Source: Daejeonella sp. JGW-45 (GTDB lineage Bacteria > Bacteroidota > Bacteroidia > Sphingobacteriales > Sphingobacteriaceae). Taken from it: a DNA stretch of 64,000 bases. The notes beneath the pieces are model-generated. The model saw nothing but the letters and a program-made list of their open reading frames with translations, was not told the origin of the DNA and did not search any database. Every line of letters begins with the position of its first letter. The stretch's first letter is position 1. The DNA lies in NCBI RefSeq assembly GCF_029360805.1, contig NZ_JARKNC010000002.1, positions 1 to 64,000 on the forward strand, written 5' to 3'. This document shows positions 16,882 to 25,219 of this stretch, one piece after another. The translations under genes were made by a program, and so were the position numbers.

Positions 16882-17442
16882 TTAATTTAGTTCCTCTGTA
16901 ACCGTACCGCAGTCAAGCATTTCACTACCAAAATACGGGTTACGAATTTCCTTGACTTCACTGAGCCAATTTCCACCTTTATTATTGTTGTACATAGGAC
17001 AGTTTGCATAGTACAGCTTCTTACCACCTACACTTTTGGCAAATTCATATATCTCCTGACTGAGGGTTTCGAAATGTTCACGCTGGTGCTTTATGTTACC
17101 TGAGTTTGCACCTATGTGTTCTGCATGCTCTTTAGCATCCTCATGGATGTCGTTATAAACCTTGCTTTGTTCACTGTTCAAAGAACTCTTATCAAAGCTT
17201 TCCAAAGCATTCAATAATTCATTACCAGCTTCCGCAGCTACTTTATCATTATCCTGAGTCAAAGCATTTTTTAGTTTGAAATAAGAGTTTAACAGCGGGT
17301 CTATGGCGGAAGGGCTTTCAATGGCCTCTGAAGATGAAGCAGTCGAATCGGAGTTGGCCTGGGTTGTTTTTTTTGTTGAATCGGTAGTACACGCAGCTGT
17401 TAACAACGTTAGAACCGCGAAAGTGAGAATTAGATTTTTCAT
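16882..17442 (-). CDS. DUF3347 domain lipoprotein (copy 1)
   Basis: This 186-residue protein has a lipobox (LTAACTTDS, Cys18), a Ser/Thr-rich linker, and a DUF3347 domain with LLNSYFKLKNALTQDN at its start and YYANCPMYNNNKGGNWLS near the end. The conserved Cys, Met and His residues of this domain suggest copper binding, and it is often found near or fused to CusB-type adaptors. The second copy at 41172 belongs to the other copper operon. It sits between the second HYC_CC_PP gene and a haem-binding gene. Confidence 0.87.
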   Translation of the reverse strand: MKNLILTFAVLTLLTAACTTDSTKKTTQANSDSTASSSEAIESPSAIDPLLNSYFKLKNALTQDNDKVAAEAGNELLNALESFDKSSLNSEQSKVYNDIHEDAKEHAEHIGANSGNIKHQREHFETLSQEIYEFAKSVGGKKLYYANCPMYNNNKGGNWLSEVKEIRNPYFGSEMLDCGTVTEELN

Positions 17443-17586
17443 ATATGAATAAGTTATTAATTATAATTAATTTAATTAGCCGGCATCAATTAGAAGAAAA
17501 ACTCCGCGCAGGAGATAATTCAATAGATTAGCCTGATTGAAGAAATAGTGTCTGGAAACTTCACCTGACGACTGGAGCCCCGCCTG

Positions 17587-17979
17587 TCAAATACGGAAAT
17601 TACAGTATAGAATGAAAGCCGGCGTTGCCTGCGTTCGGTTTAAAGCGGCATTAAATACATTTACCTTATCTAATGAAGAGATAGGAAGTTCATCGATTTC
17701 GGCAAGATTTTTTGAGGGAACTTCAATTCCGAGCAGGGTAAAGTGATAACCTACTTTAGATGCTGTTAGCGAGTCTTTAACTTTAAATTTATGCTGCAGA
17801 TGCTTACAACAGTTTTCGGAACTACTCTTATCCATGCCACAATTTCCGCATTTCTCCGTCTTGTCTGAAGAAAAACTCAAGTCGATCAGTTCTCCCATAC
17901 AGTAATGGATGTGCACTGTCGCTTCTGAGGAAACTCCCAGGTAGAATACGGCTAATACGGTAATGAAAAACCTCTTCAT
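17587..17979 (-). CDS. HYC_CC_PP family secreted protein (copy 2)
   Basis: From ATG 17979 the protein has 130 residues, the same length as its paralogue at 15876, and the signal peptides align (MKRFFITVLAVFYLGVSSEA). GTG codons upstream would give only a three-residue extension and are not favoured. It carries IHYCMGE, KCGNCGM, NCCKH and a C-terminal FILYCNFRI. A periplasmic copper-binding role is inferred. The shared copper-box promoter lies directly upstream with almost no leader. Confidence 0.85.
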   Translation of the reverse strand: MKRFFITVLAVFYLGVSSEATVHIHYCMGELIDLSFSSDKTEKCGNCGMDKSSSENCCKHLQHKFKVKDSLTASKVGYHFTLLGIEVPSKNLAEIDELPISSLDKVNVFNAALNRTQATPAFILYCNFRI

Positions 17980-17987
17980 GGACACCA

Positions 17988-18045
17988 CAAAGATTGGGAA
18001 AATGCCTAAGACGATTTTATATAATTTCTATAAAAATTTACACTT
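17988..18045 (-). promoter_or_regulatory. Copper-box promoter 2
   Basis: TTATATAA at 18017-18024 and the -7-like box CAATCTTTG (minus strand, 17996-17988) are separated by exactly 20 bases, the same arrangement as at 16268 and 42214. The distal half-site (18038-18045) is poorly conserved. The -7 box ends 8 bases before the ATG at 17979, so the mRNA would be nearly leaderless. Confidence 0.6.
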
Positions 18046-18080
18046 TATTTTGTTTGTCTTTTATTCTACAACGGAAATAT

Positions 18081-18192
18081 CTACTCACTCGACTTTCTGA
18101 ATTGTTCAATTTCCTTATTCTGATCAGCTATCATTTTATTAGCCATGGCAATTAACTTAGTGTCTTTCCCAAATTGAATGGCACTCCCGCTT
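18081..18192 (-). pseudogene. Fragment of a DUF305-like (CopM-type) gene
   Basis: The minus strand ends in a frame reading GKDTKLIAMANKMIADQNKE to a TAG at 18083-18081, which resembles the C-terminal helix of DUF305 proteins. The rest of the DUF305 domain is absent upstream. DUF305 proteins of the CopM type bind copper, so this may be a decayed member of the same island. Confidence 0.4.
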
Positions 18193-18229
18193 ACCTGACC
18201 AAACGGTCTGACGTGAAAGAGGATGGCAC

Positions 18230-18407
18230 ATTCGTCCCCGCCCGGAGCGTACTTCGATCAGTTCAGCACTAGTTTCCAGAGTGGGATTGCCTTTTGGGCT
18301 TTCAGTGTCAGAAGGCTTACATTGGCAAGCTCGGCCAGGTGCGGCCGGGTGATGTCCAGGGCTTCTCTTCCTTCTTTATGGACAATAATCAATTCCGGAT
18401 GGTGCAT
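18230..18407 (-). pseudogene. Remnant of a HipB-type XRE regulator gene
   Basis: From ATG 18407 the minus strand reads REALDITRPHLAELANVSLL, a helix-turn-helix of the HipB/y4mF type. The frame ends at TGA 18258, but the expected next motif, KGNPTLET, is found in another frame immediately after TLKA. The gene is therefore frameshifted, and its tail is replaced by unrelated sequence. No partner gene remains. Confidence 0.45.
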
Positions 18408-18767
18408 TGTATTGCTCTATTTAATAAAAGAGAGCTGCAATATTTAATAAAACAAACAAAAAGAATATTATGCAACACTTTTTCAGCATTTAATAGCTTC
18501 CAATAAATATTTCCACAAGAGGTGCATTATGATGGTCTGTTACTGACACCGGATACAATCCAAGTTTCCATTAGAAGAAAAAGGGAAGCAAAACCTCTCC
18601 TTTTTTGAAAAACTTAAATGCCCAAGCAAGATCCCACTATTAAGCACTTACAGATACACGTGTTTCCCGTAACACCAGCTCAATAAGTACCTGATTTACA
18701 TAACACTGAAATCCAGGGCATAAGTTTTGTTTCAATCTCCGTCTAAACTCTCCTAAAACTGAAAAAC
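18408..18767. other. Gene-free stretch upstream of the ECF sigma gene
   Basis: These 360 bases hold no convincing reading frame. They probably carry the promoter of the ECF sigma gene at 18768. A TTACATAA half-site occurs near 18696, but its spacing to any -7 box differs from the copper boxes, so it was not called. Confidence 0.5.
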
Positions 18768-19298
18768 ATGGACACTCTTGAATTCAATTCCGTAGTAACC
18801 AGCCAGCGAAATTCACTCGCATTATTTGCTTTGCATTTCACACACGACCCGGATGACGCAAATGACCTGGTACAGGATACAATGCTTAAGGCAATTACTT
18901 ACTACACGAAGTTTAAAGATGGCACGAACATAAAGGGCTGGCTATATACAATTATGAAAAACACGTTCATAAATAATTACCGAAAGCTTGTTCGAACCAA
19001 TACCTTCATAGTCAGGGCGGATGATATTTCGGATGCAAACCTTTCCTATGCTCCGGCCAAAAACCTCGCCGAGCCCAAGTTTATCATGGAAGACCTGCAA
19101 GCGGCCTTGAGCAAGCTTCCCGAGGCGTATTACGTTCCGTTTACGATGTATTTTGAAGGCTACCACTACTACGAAATAGCAGACCACCTTAAGATACCGC
19201 TCGGTACCGTTAAAACCAGGATACATGTAGCGCGACAACTGATGAAAAAGTATTTAAAAACCTACGACACTGGCCGGGAAGCTTTCTATGCGGACTAA
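18768..19298 (+). CDS. ECF-type RNA polymerase sigma factor
   Basis: This 176-residue protein has sigma region 2 (about residues 10-80, FTHDPDDANDLVQDTMLKA and IKGWLYTIMKNTFINNYRK) and region 4 (about 115-165, LSKLPEAYYVPFTMYFEGYHYYEIADHL with LGTVKTRIHVAR). It is the common sigma-24 type of Bacteroidota. No anti-sigma gene lies beside it, so how it is controlled is not visible. Its targets are unknown. The convergent TlpA genes follow. Confidence 0.92.
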   Translation: MDTLEFNSVVTSQRNSLALFALHFTHDPDDANDLVQDTMLKAITYYTKFKDGTNIKGWLYTIMKNTFINNYRKLVRTNTFIVRADDISDANLSYAPAKNLAEPKFIMEDLQAALSKLPEAYYVPFTMYFEGYHYYEIADHLKIPLGTVKTRIHVARQLMKKYLKTYDTGREAFYAD

Positions 19299-19343
19299 GA
19301 CACACGTTTAGAGTGTCACCGTGCGCAGGCATTCTCAGCGCAC
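19299..19343. terminator. Two small hairpins between convergent genes
   Basis: Stems gacac/gtgtc (19299-19317) and gtgcgc/gcgcac (19321-19343) lie between the sigma gene and the convergent TlpA gene. Neither has a T tract, so function as a terminator is uncertain. Confidence 0.35.
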
Positions 19344-19409
19344 GATATGCATGTCTATCGCACCAGCCCAATCGTAAAGCCTGCCATAACGATAGACGTC
19401 CCGGCTACC

Positions 19410-20009
19410 TTACTCAGCAATAAGCCTGACCAGGAATGCCTTAAACTCCTCGTTGGTAAAATCGCCCATTCCCTCATGTTTGAAAACCACTCTGCCCTGT
19501 TTATCGAGAACCAGCGTTGTAGGTAAGGTTCCGTCCATGTAAGAAGACGGTATTGGGCCGGTGGGGGTGTAAACGGGTAATGAAAACTTTCTCCTGTCCA
19601 TAAACTTCTGAGACTTGCTCCTGTTATTGTCGACATCAACCATTACAAACATCATCTCTTTATGCTTACGTAGTTCCGCGTAAAGTTTGTTGATGGACGG
19701 CATTTCTGCGATACAGGGCGGGCACCATGTAGCCCAGAAGTTGATAAAAACAACCTTTCCTTTTTGATCGGCCAGCTTCATGATCTCGTCATTGGAACTT
19801 TTGAACATGATCTCTTTGTCCTCCCCCTTTATAACCGTCCCGGTTAGCAGCTGACCAGGGCCATCGGGCACCTTCGGCTGAAACAAACCTATTTTCATCA
19901 GGTTCTGCATCACAAGTCCCTTGAAATCGGGATTTAGAAACATAGCAAGCATGAAAACTACCAGGATAGCGGTAATCAGATTGGATGTGGTAAGGTACTT
20001 CGCCTTCAA
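19410..20009 (-). CDS. TlpA-family disulfide reductase, membrane-anchored
   Basis: This 199-residue protein has an N-terminal anchor (NLITAILVVFMLAMFL) and a thioredoxin fold with FWATWCPPCIAEMPS (Cys96, Cys99). The cis-Pro loop is GTLPTTLVLDKQG. It would act in the periplasm as a thiol reductant or in cytochrome c maturation. The gene begins 4 bases after another TlpA gene, so the two are co-expressed. Confidence 0.9.
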   Translation of the reverse strand: MKAKYLTTSNLITAILVVFMLAMFLNPDFKGLVMQNLMKIGLFQPKVPDGPGQLLTGTVIKGEDKEIMFKSSNDEIMKLADQKGKVVFINFWATWCPPCIAEMPSINKLYAELRKHKEMMFVMVDVDNNRSKSQKFMDRRKFSLPVYTPTGPIPSSYMDGTLPTTLVLDKQGRVVFKHEGMGDFTNEEFKAFLVRLIAE

Positions 20010-20013
20010 AATA

Positions 20014-20499
20014 TTAAATAGACTTATATGCTTTTAACAGGTCATCATAGGTAAATTCCTTTTGGTAGAACTCACGTTTACCTTTGGATCTGTTTATAAA
20101 GATTGTTGCAGGCAAAGCGCCCGACCAGCTTTTGTCAACACGGCCGGGGTACGCTTGCTGGTTCTTTTCATTGAGTAAAAGCACCTCGTTCTTAAGCTTC
20201 AGCCGCTTTGTTATCGGTTTAACAGCAGAATTCAGTTTTGAAGGTAAATCGATACTGAGCAGAAGGATCTTAACTTTATCGTTTTGCAGTTCTATACCAA
20301 GCCTTTCAAAATGAGGCAGTTCTTTCAGGCACGGAGCACACCATGTAGCCCAGAAATTAACCACATAGGTAGTATCCTTGCCTTGGTCTAAACGCTTTTC
20401 CAATTGGTCTAACGTGATCAGCCTAACCGTCTGGCCTTTTATATTGGGTGACGGGCCTAAAAATATAAAGAGAAAGGCACCTGCAAGAATTGATCGCAT
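20014..20499 (-). CDS. TlpA-family disulfide reductase, secreted
   Basis: This 161-residue protein has a short signal peptide (ILAGAFLFIFLGPSP) and a thioredoxin domain with FWATWCAPCLKELPH (Cys54, Cys57) and GALPATIFINRSKG as the cis-Pro loop. It is the smaller partner of the TlpA protein at 19410. The two differ in the residues between the cysteines (PP versus AP), which suggests different redox potentials or partners. Specific substrates are unknown. Confidence 0.9.
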   Translation of the reverse strand: MRSILAGAFLFIFLGPSPNIKGQTVRLITLDQLEKRLDQGKDTTYVVNFWATWCAPCLKELPHFERLGIELQNDKVKILLLSIDLPSKLNSAVKPITKRLKLKNEVLLLNEKNQQAYPGRVDKSWSGALPATIFINRSKGKREFYQKEFTYDDLLKAYKSI

Positions 20500-20532
20500 C
20501 CGCGAAATTACACAATAAGCTGTACCTAAATT

Positions 20533-20895
20533 CTATTTTATATTATCCACTACATAAGAGCTCATTTTTACGACCTTATCATCTTTAAAATGATAAATAT
20601 CGCAGAAGTTGCTCTCGTACTCCGTACCGTCTTTTCTCTTGTTGGTACTCGACCCTTGTACGGAGGCCATATCGCCTTCAATTACTACCGTGCTGAACCG
20701 GAAGTTGGTATGCTCGGGCATATCGCTGCCATCCATTTTGCTGAGCTCTTCCAATCCGTTAAACCTGGTATGTCCTGAAGAGGAACTATACATATCCCAA
20801 ACGACATCCTCTGCCAGGTAATCCATAAAAGCCTCCATCCTGCCATCCGTAAAGAGACGGTTGATCTGTTCGATAAGTTCTTTTGTTGTTGCCAT
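20533..20895 (-). CDS. NTF2-like (SnoaL) family protein
   Basis: This 120-residue protein has the family start TKELIEQINRLFTDGRMEAF, a LAEDVVWDMYSSSSGHTRFN segment, and the C-terminal CDIYHFKDDKVVKMSSYVV. It has an NTF2 fold of unknown substrate. It lies 33 bases upstream of the TlpA pair and 62 bases downstream of the M16 peptidase gene on the same strand. Confidence 0.82.
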   Translation of the reverse strand: MATTKELIEQINRLFTDGRMEAFMDYLAEDVVWDMYSSSSGHTRFNGLEELSKMDGSDMPEHTNFRFSTVVIEGDMASVQGSSTNKRKDGTEYESNFCDIYHFKDDKVVKMSSYVVDNIK

Positions 20896-20957
20896 TGTAG
20901 TGAAACAGTTAGTAATAGAATATTGTTTTCCCCCGCCTGCCGGCGGAGACTTTTGAC

Positions 20958-23810
20958 TTAAAGCAGCTTTCCGTCAGAATCAACTTCGATCACCTCATAA
21001 CCAAGTTTTTCCAGCCCGGGCTTGATAACACCCTTATCCCCTACGATCACAATATTCATTTTGTCAACAGGTAAATGTTTTGCCGCTAAAGCATTGATCT
21101 CAGCCTTAGTTATATTCTGCAATATCTCGTTCTGCTTTTTCACGAAGTCCTTATCAAGATCGTAACGGATAATATTACTCAGGAAAGACGCTTTTTGCAG
21201 TGCAGTCTCATATTTACGGGCATCGCTCTGCCCGATGGCACTCTTCACAAAGGCAAGTTCCTCATCTGTAATACCTTCCTCCTTGTATCGCTTGATCTCC
21301 TTAATAAATTCCACCACCGAGCTATCTGAAACATTGGTGCGGACCCCGGCAGAAGCAGTATATGGTCCCGGAAATTCAGTTCCCGAAAAACCAGAACCAG
21401 CGCCATAAGTATAACCCTTGTCTTCGCGCAGATTTAGGTTTATACGACTGTTAAAGGCGCCTCCTAAAATATAATTCATAATACCTGCCCTGTAGTATTC
21501 GCCCGTGGCATCATAAGGCAGTGCGATGTACCCGATCCTGATCTCCGATTGGGCGGCCTTATCTTTGTTGACAAGATAGATCTTAGTTTTCTCTATTACA
21601 GCCGGCTTGACATCAGCAGGGATCGCTACAGGCTTTGCCTGCCATTTATTAAGGAATGCAAGTTTAGGCATAATAAGCTTTTGCTCAGTATCGCCAACGA
21701 TCACCAGGTCGGCAACAGCGGCTGAAAAGTTATCCCTGTAGAACTTCTTGACATCGTCCAGGGTGATCGACCCCACGCTGGCTGTTGTGCCGATATTTGG
21801 AATTGCCATGATATTACCGTCACCGTAAAGCAATCTGCTGTATACGTTGGAAGCTACCACGTTGGCCTGCGTGCTTTGGTTAGCTATTGACTCGATCGTT
21901 TGCTTTTTTATGCGGTCGAAATCTGCCGGGTCAAAACGTGGATGTAACATCCGTTCCTCAAGCAGAGCCAGGGTCGCATCCAGGTTCTTGGTCAAGGATT
22001 GTACAGAAATGTTCAAACGGTCGGCGCCGCTGTAAAAGCTGATCGAGGAGCCTAATTTTTCAAGCTGGCTGCTAATTTCCTCAGACGAGTATTTTTCTGA
22101 ACCTTCATTCAGCATGGCAGCTGTTAAGGAAGCAATACCAGCTTTCCCGGGATCCTTCGCTTCCAGCTTATGCCCGCCTTTTATCGAGAACAATAAGGCC
22201 ACAGAAGGCACTTCGTTGTATTTTGCACCGATGATCCGTACACCATTACTGGTCTTATCAGTCCAGAACGGCGGTACATTAACCACCGGATTAGGTCCTG
22301 ACGGCGGCCTTTGCTTCCTGTCGAAATTATCTTTCGCCTTTTCGTACTTCAGGCCGCTATACTGGTCTTTGGGCGGCACATAACCTGCCGGGTTAACAGT
22401 ATAATTATCCGGCGCTGCTACAGCATCCGCCTTGCCCTTGGGTACTACGCTCAGCAGTACGGCGTGTTTACCCTTAATATACTTATTGTAAACCCTCATC
22501 ACATCCTCACGCGTTACACCTTTATAACGTTTAAGGTCGGCAGGAAGATAATTAGGATTACCCGTAAAAGTTTGATACGCTGCGAGTGCAGCGGTTTTTC
22601 CAGCCACGCTCGACAGCGTATTGATCTCATTTGCTTCATACGAAGCCTTAAAACGGGTGAGCGCGTCGTCACTGATACCGGTTTTTTCGAATTCGACAAG
22701 CGCTTGCCTGACCAGCTTTTCCATTTCAGCAAGCGTTTGTGTGGGGAAAGGCAAGACAGTTATTGAAAATTCACCTCCAAGCTCAGAGCATGGGTTGGAT
22801 GCGGACGCCTGTACAGCCTTCTGGGTCTTAACCAGGTTTTTATAAAGGATAGAATTTTTGCCCTGCCCTATTATTTCCGCTAAGAGATCGAGCGGCACCT
22901 CATCCTGGTGGAATCGCGGCACAGTGGGAAATGTCATCTGGAGTAAGGGAAAACGTACATTATCCTCGTAAGAAATATAGCGGTCCTTATCCAGAACAGG
23001 CGCAGGCAGTTTCATATTCTGCACTGCCGGGCCTTTCTTTATAGGTCCGAAATACTTCTCAGCCAGTTTTACAACCTGTGCAGGACTTACATCACCGCCA
23101 ACGGTCAGCGTTGCATTGTTTGGTCCGTACCAGCGCAGGAAAAAATTCTTCAGGTCGTCCAGGTTCCCACGGTTCAGGTCCTCGATATAACCAATGGTAG
23201 TCCATGAATATGGGTGCCCGTACGGATACAAAGCCGCCGAAGTCTTTTCATACACAAGGCCATAGGGGCGGTTATCATAATTCTGGCCGCGTTCGTTCTT
23301 AACCGTTGAGCGCTGTATCTCAAATTTCTGCTGTGTCACAGCATCCAGTAAAAAACCCATACGGTCTGCCTCAAGCCATAAAGCTGTTTCGAGCTGGTTG
23401 CTTGGCAAAGTCTGATAATAATTGGTGCGGTCGCGGTTGGTGCTGCCGTTTAACGTTCCACCTGCCTGTGACACGATCTTAAAATGTTCCTCATCCGCTA
23501 CGTTATCCGATCCCTGGAACATCATATGTTCAAAAAAATGAGCAAATCCCGACTTACCCACCTCTTCTCTTGCCGAGCCCACGTGATAGGTTACATCCAC
23601 ATGCACTACAGGGTCAGAATGATCCTCATGGACAACAACGGTAAGACCATTTGGCAATACATACTTTTCGTAAGGAATAATGATCTCGCTGCCTTTACGG
23701 GCAACCTTTTCAACAAGTTTAGCCTGGCCCGCAGGCTTCAGGGTCTGAGCGCCGGCATTGAGACTTAAGAATGCCAGGACTGCAAAGCATATTTTGACGT
23801 TAATTTTCAT
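20958..23810 (-). CDS. M16 family zinc metallopeptidase, two-domain, secreted
   Basis: This 950-residue protein has a signal peptide (ICFAVLAFLSLNAGAQ) and a zinc site HFFEH at 91-95, the inverted HXXEH motif of M16 peptidases. It also has a second, inactive-type M16 half (from about residue 510, GVRIIGAKYNEVPSVALLFS, with no HXXEH). The length fits the fused two-domain M16B form that makes its own chamber. It would degrade peptides in the periplasm. It is the first gene of a possible minus-strand operon with the NTF2-like and TlpA genes. Confidence 0.92.
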   Translation of the reverse strand: MKINVKICFAVLAFLSLNAGAQTLKPAGQAKLVEKVARKGSEIIIPYEKYVLPNGLTVVVHEDHSDPVVHVDVTYHVGSAREEVGKSGFAHFFEHMMFQGSDNVADEEHFKIVSQAGGTLNGSTNRDRTNYYQTLPSNQLETALWLEADRMGFLLDAVTQQKFEIQRSTVKNERGQNYDNRPYGLVYEKTSAALYPYGHPYSWTTIGYIEDLNRGNLDDLKNFFLRWYGPNNATLTVGGDVSPAQVVKLAEKYFGPIKKGPAVQNMKLPAPVLDKDRYISYEDNVRFPLLQMTFPTVPRFHQDEVPLDLLAEIIGQGKNSILYKNLVKTQKAVQASASNPCSELGGEFSITVLPFPTQTLAEMEKLVRQALVEFEKTGISDDALTRFKASYEANEINTLSSVAGKTAALAAYQTFTGNPNYLPADLKRYKGVTREDVMRVYNKYIKGKHAVLLSVVPKGKADAVAAPDNYTVNPAGYVPPKDQYSGLKYEKAKDNFDRKQRPPSGPNPVVNVPPFWTDKTSNGVRIIGAKYNEVPSVALLFSIKGGHKLEAKDPGKAGIASLTAAMLNEGSEKYSSEEISSQLEKLGSSISFYSGADRLNISVQSLTKNLDATLALLEERMLHPRFDPADFDRIKKQTIESIANQSTQANVVASNVYSRLLYGDGNIMAIPNIGTTASVGSITLDDVKKFYRDNFSAAVADLVIVGDTEQKLIMPKLAFLNKWQAKPVAIPADVKPAVIEKTKIYLVNKDKAAQSEIRIGYIALPYDATGEYYRAGIMNYILGGAFNSRINLNLREDKGYTYGAGSGFSGTEFPGPYTASAGVRTNVSDSSVVEFIKEIKRYKEEGITDEELAFVKSAIGQSDARKYETALQKASFLSNIIRYDLDKDFVKKQNEILQNITKAEINALAAKHLPVDKMNIVIVGDKGVIKPGLEKLGYEVIEVDSDGKLL

Positions 23811-24403
23811 AAGGGTATAATAATTGGTGACCCAAGATAATTATTTGATACCCAAATCACAATAGTGGAAGAGAAGGCAATATTATCTGCTGCGGATCTG
23901 TGTATTATTCTTCCCATAATGTTTAAAATTTAAAATATTAAAAATTCAGTTAATTCAGCTGTGCGTCCACCGGTATAACTATTTGCCAGACCAAACGTAA
24001 ACGAGCTCTCAGGGTTAACCAAAAAATGACCTGAATTGACCGATTGATGATTGATTGGTGATTGATTGGTGACTGATTGATAACCTTTATCACCAATTCC
24101 CGTTGCAGAAGGCGCTCGCTTTCTGCCGCTGACTGACGCAGGTTTGCATCTGAGAGATAACAGATTATTACCTGCTTCGTGTCTGATTCGGCGAGTTTTC
24201 GTGATTTTTTCGGTGGCCGCGCAATCCCCGCCGAACCTGACACGAATCTGTGCCGAACCTGTCACGGCGCTGATACGGCACAGATACAGCCAAAACCCGA
24301 AGCGCAGTCGAAGCCGACTCGAACAGTTGTCGAAGCCCACTCGAACAATTGTCGAAGCGCAGTCGAAGCCGTGTCGAACAAATTGCTTGATAGTTTAGAT
24401 AAG
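23811..24403. other. Repeat-rich non-coding junction
   Basis: This stretch has no credible gene. It contains gattgattggtg repeats (24042-24084), a direct repeat of gccgaacctg followed by wcacg (near 24231 and 24253), and the 11-bp phased array at 24295-24382. The frames that stay open on both strands are low-complexity and look like repeat translation. It joins the M16 promoter region to a truncated dehydrogenase and looks like a rearrangement scar. Confidence 0.65.
24295..24382. repeat. Array of an 11-bp unit centred on TCGAA
   Basis: Seven consecutive 11-bp units of the form NNtcgaaNNNN run from 24306 to 24382 (for example agtcgaagccg, actcgaacagt, tgtcgaagccc), with a degenerate eighth unit at 24295-24305. 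The period is about one turn of B-DNA. The core resembles the gcgcagtcgaag repeats dispersed in many bacterial genomes. Confidence 0.85.
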
Positions 24404-25147
24404 GGTATTCTGTACGTACGGGTCCCCTACGCAGATATCAGTCCCCGTATCGTACCGGAAAACATGACTGATGAACAGGTATTATTCCTGACTGATATAT
24501 TTCCTACCGGCTGGTCGGCCATAGACTGGGCACAGCTCAGAGGCGGCGAAGTAGTGGCCATATTTGGTTCAGGTCCCGTCGGACTTATGGCGCAGAAAGC
24601 AGCCTGGCTGAACGGTGCCAGCCGGGTAATTGCGATAGATCCCCTGAACTACCGCCTGGAAAAAGCAAGAAAGGTTAATAACGTAGATACCCTTAACCCC
24701 CATGAGGTAGACGTGATCGAAGCCATACGGGATATGACAGGCGGCCGTGGCGCCGACGTATGTGTTGATGCTGTAGGATTCGAGCCGGAGCGTACCATCA
24801 TAGACCGGGTAAAGACAACTGTCAACTTTGAAAAGGGAAGCATAAAAGTTTTGGAGATGGCATTCCTCGCCGTCAGAAGGAGCGGTACCGTGAGTATCAT
24901 GGGAGTATATGGAAGTACATATGATAATTTCCCCCTGCACCGGATCTTCGACAAGGGTCTGACCATCAAACAGGGACAAGCCCCGGTGCTGAACTATATC
25001 GATAAGCTGACCGGTCTGGTGAAAGATGAAAAGGTGATACTGGATGATATCATTACACATCGCTTGCCGCTTGCTGAAGCTGCAAAAGGATATGAAATTT
25101 TTGATAAGAAAGAAGATGATTGTGTTAAGGTGGTACTCAAACCATAA
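24404..25147 (+). pseudogene. Zinc-type alcohol dehydrogenase, N-terminal half missing
   Basis: The frame from about 24404 reads the second half of a zinc-dependent medium-chain dehydrogenase. LTDIFPTGWSAIDWAQL is followed by the NAD-binding IFGSGPVGLMAQKAA, then GRGADVCVDAVGFE and the C-terminal EDDCVKVVLKP. The N-terminal catalytic domain with its zinc ligands (about the first 130 residues of a roughly 385-residue enzyme) is gone. The frame is open upstream through the TCGAA repeats to an ATG at 24179, so a chimeric 322-residue product is possible but would lack the active site. It is treated as a pseudogene. Confidence 0.8.
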
Positions 25148-25219
25148 GATTACTAAATCCCCGGCCGTGAAACGAACAAACCGCGGTGATCATTGACGGG
25201 AACCAGCGGGACCAGACGG

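Noticed and set aside
18690-18740. A fourth copper box upstream of the ECF sigma gene
   Set aside because: TTACATAA is present, but the distance to the nearest TTTG box is 26 rather than 29 nt and the inverted half-site is missing.
23930-24340. Minus-strand proteins in the repeat region
   Set aside because: They are translations of short repeats (for example INHQSPINHQS) and differ from real genes in composition.
24295-24382. CRISPR array
   Set aside because: Units are 11 bp with no unique spacers, and no cas genes are present.
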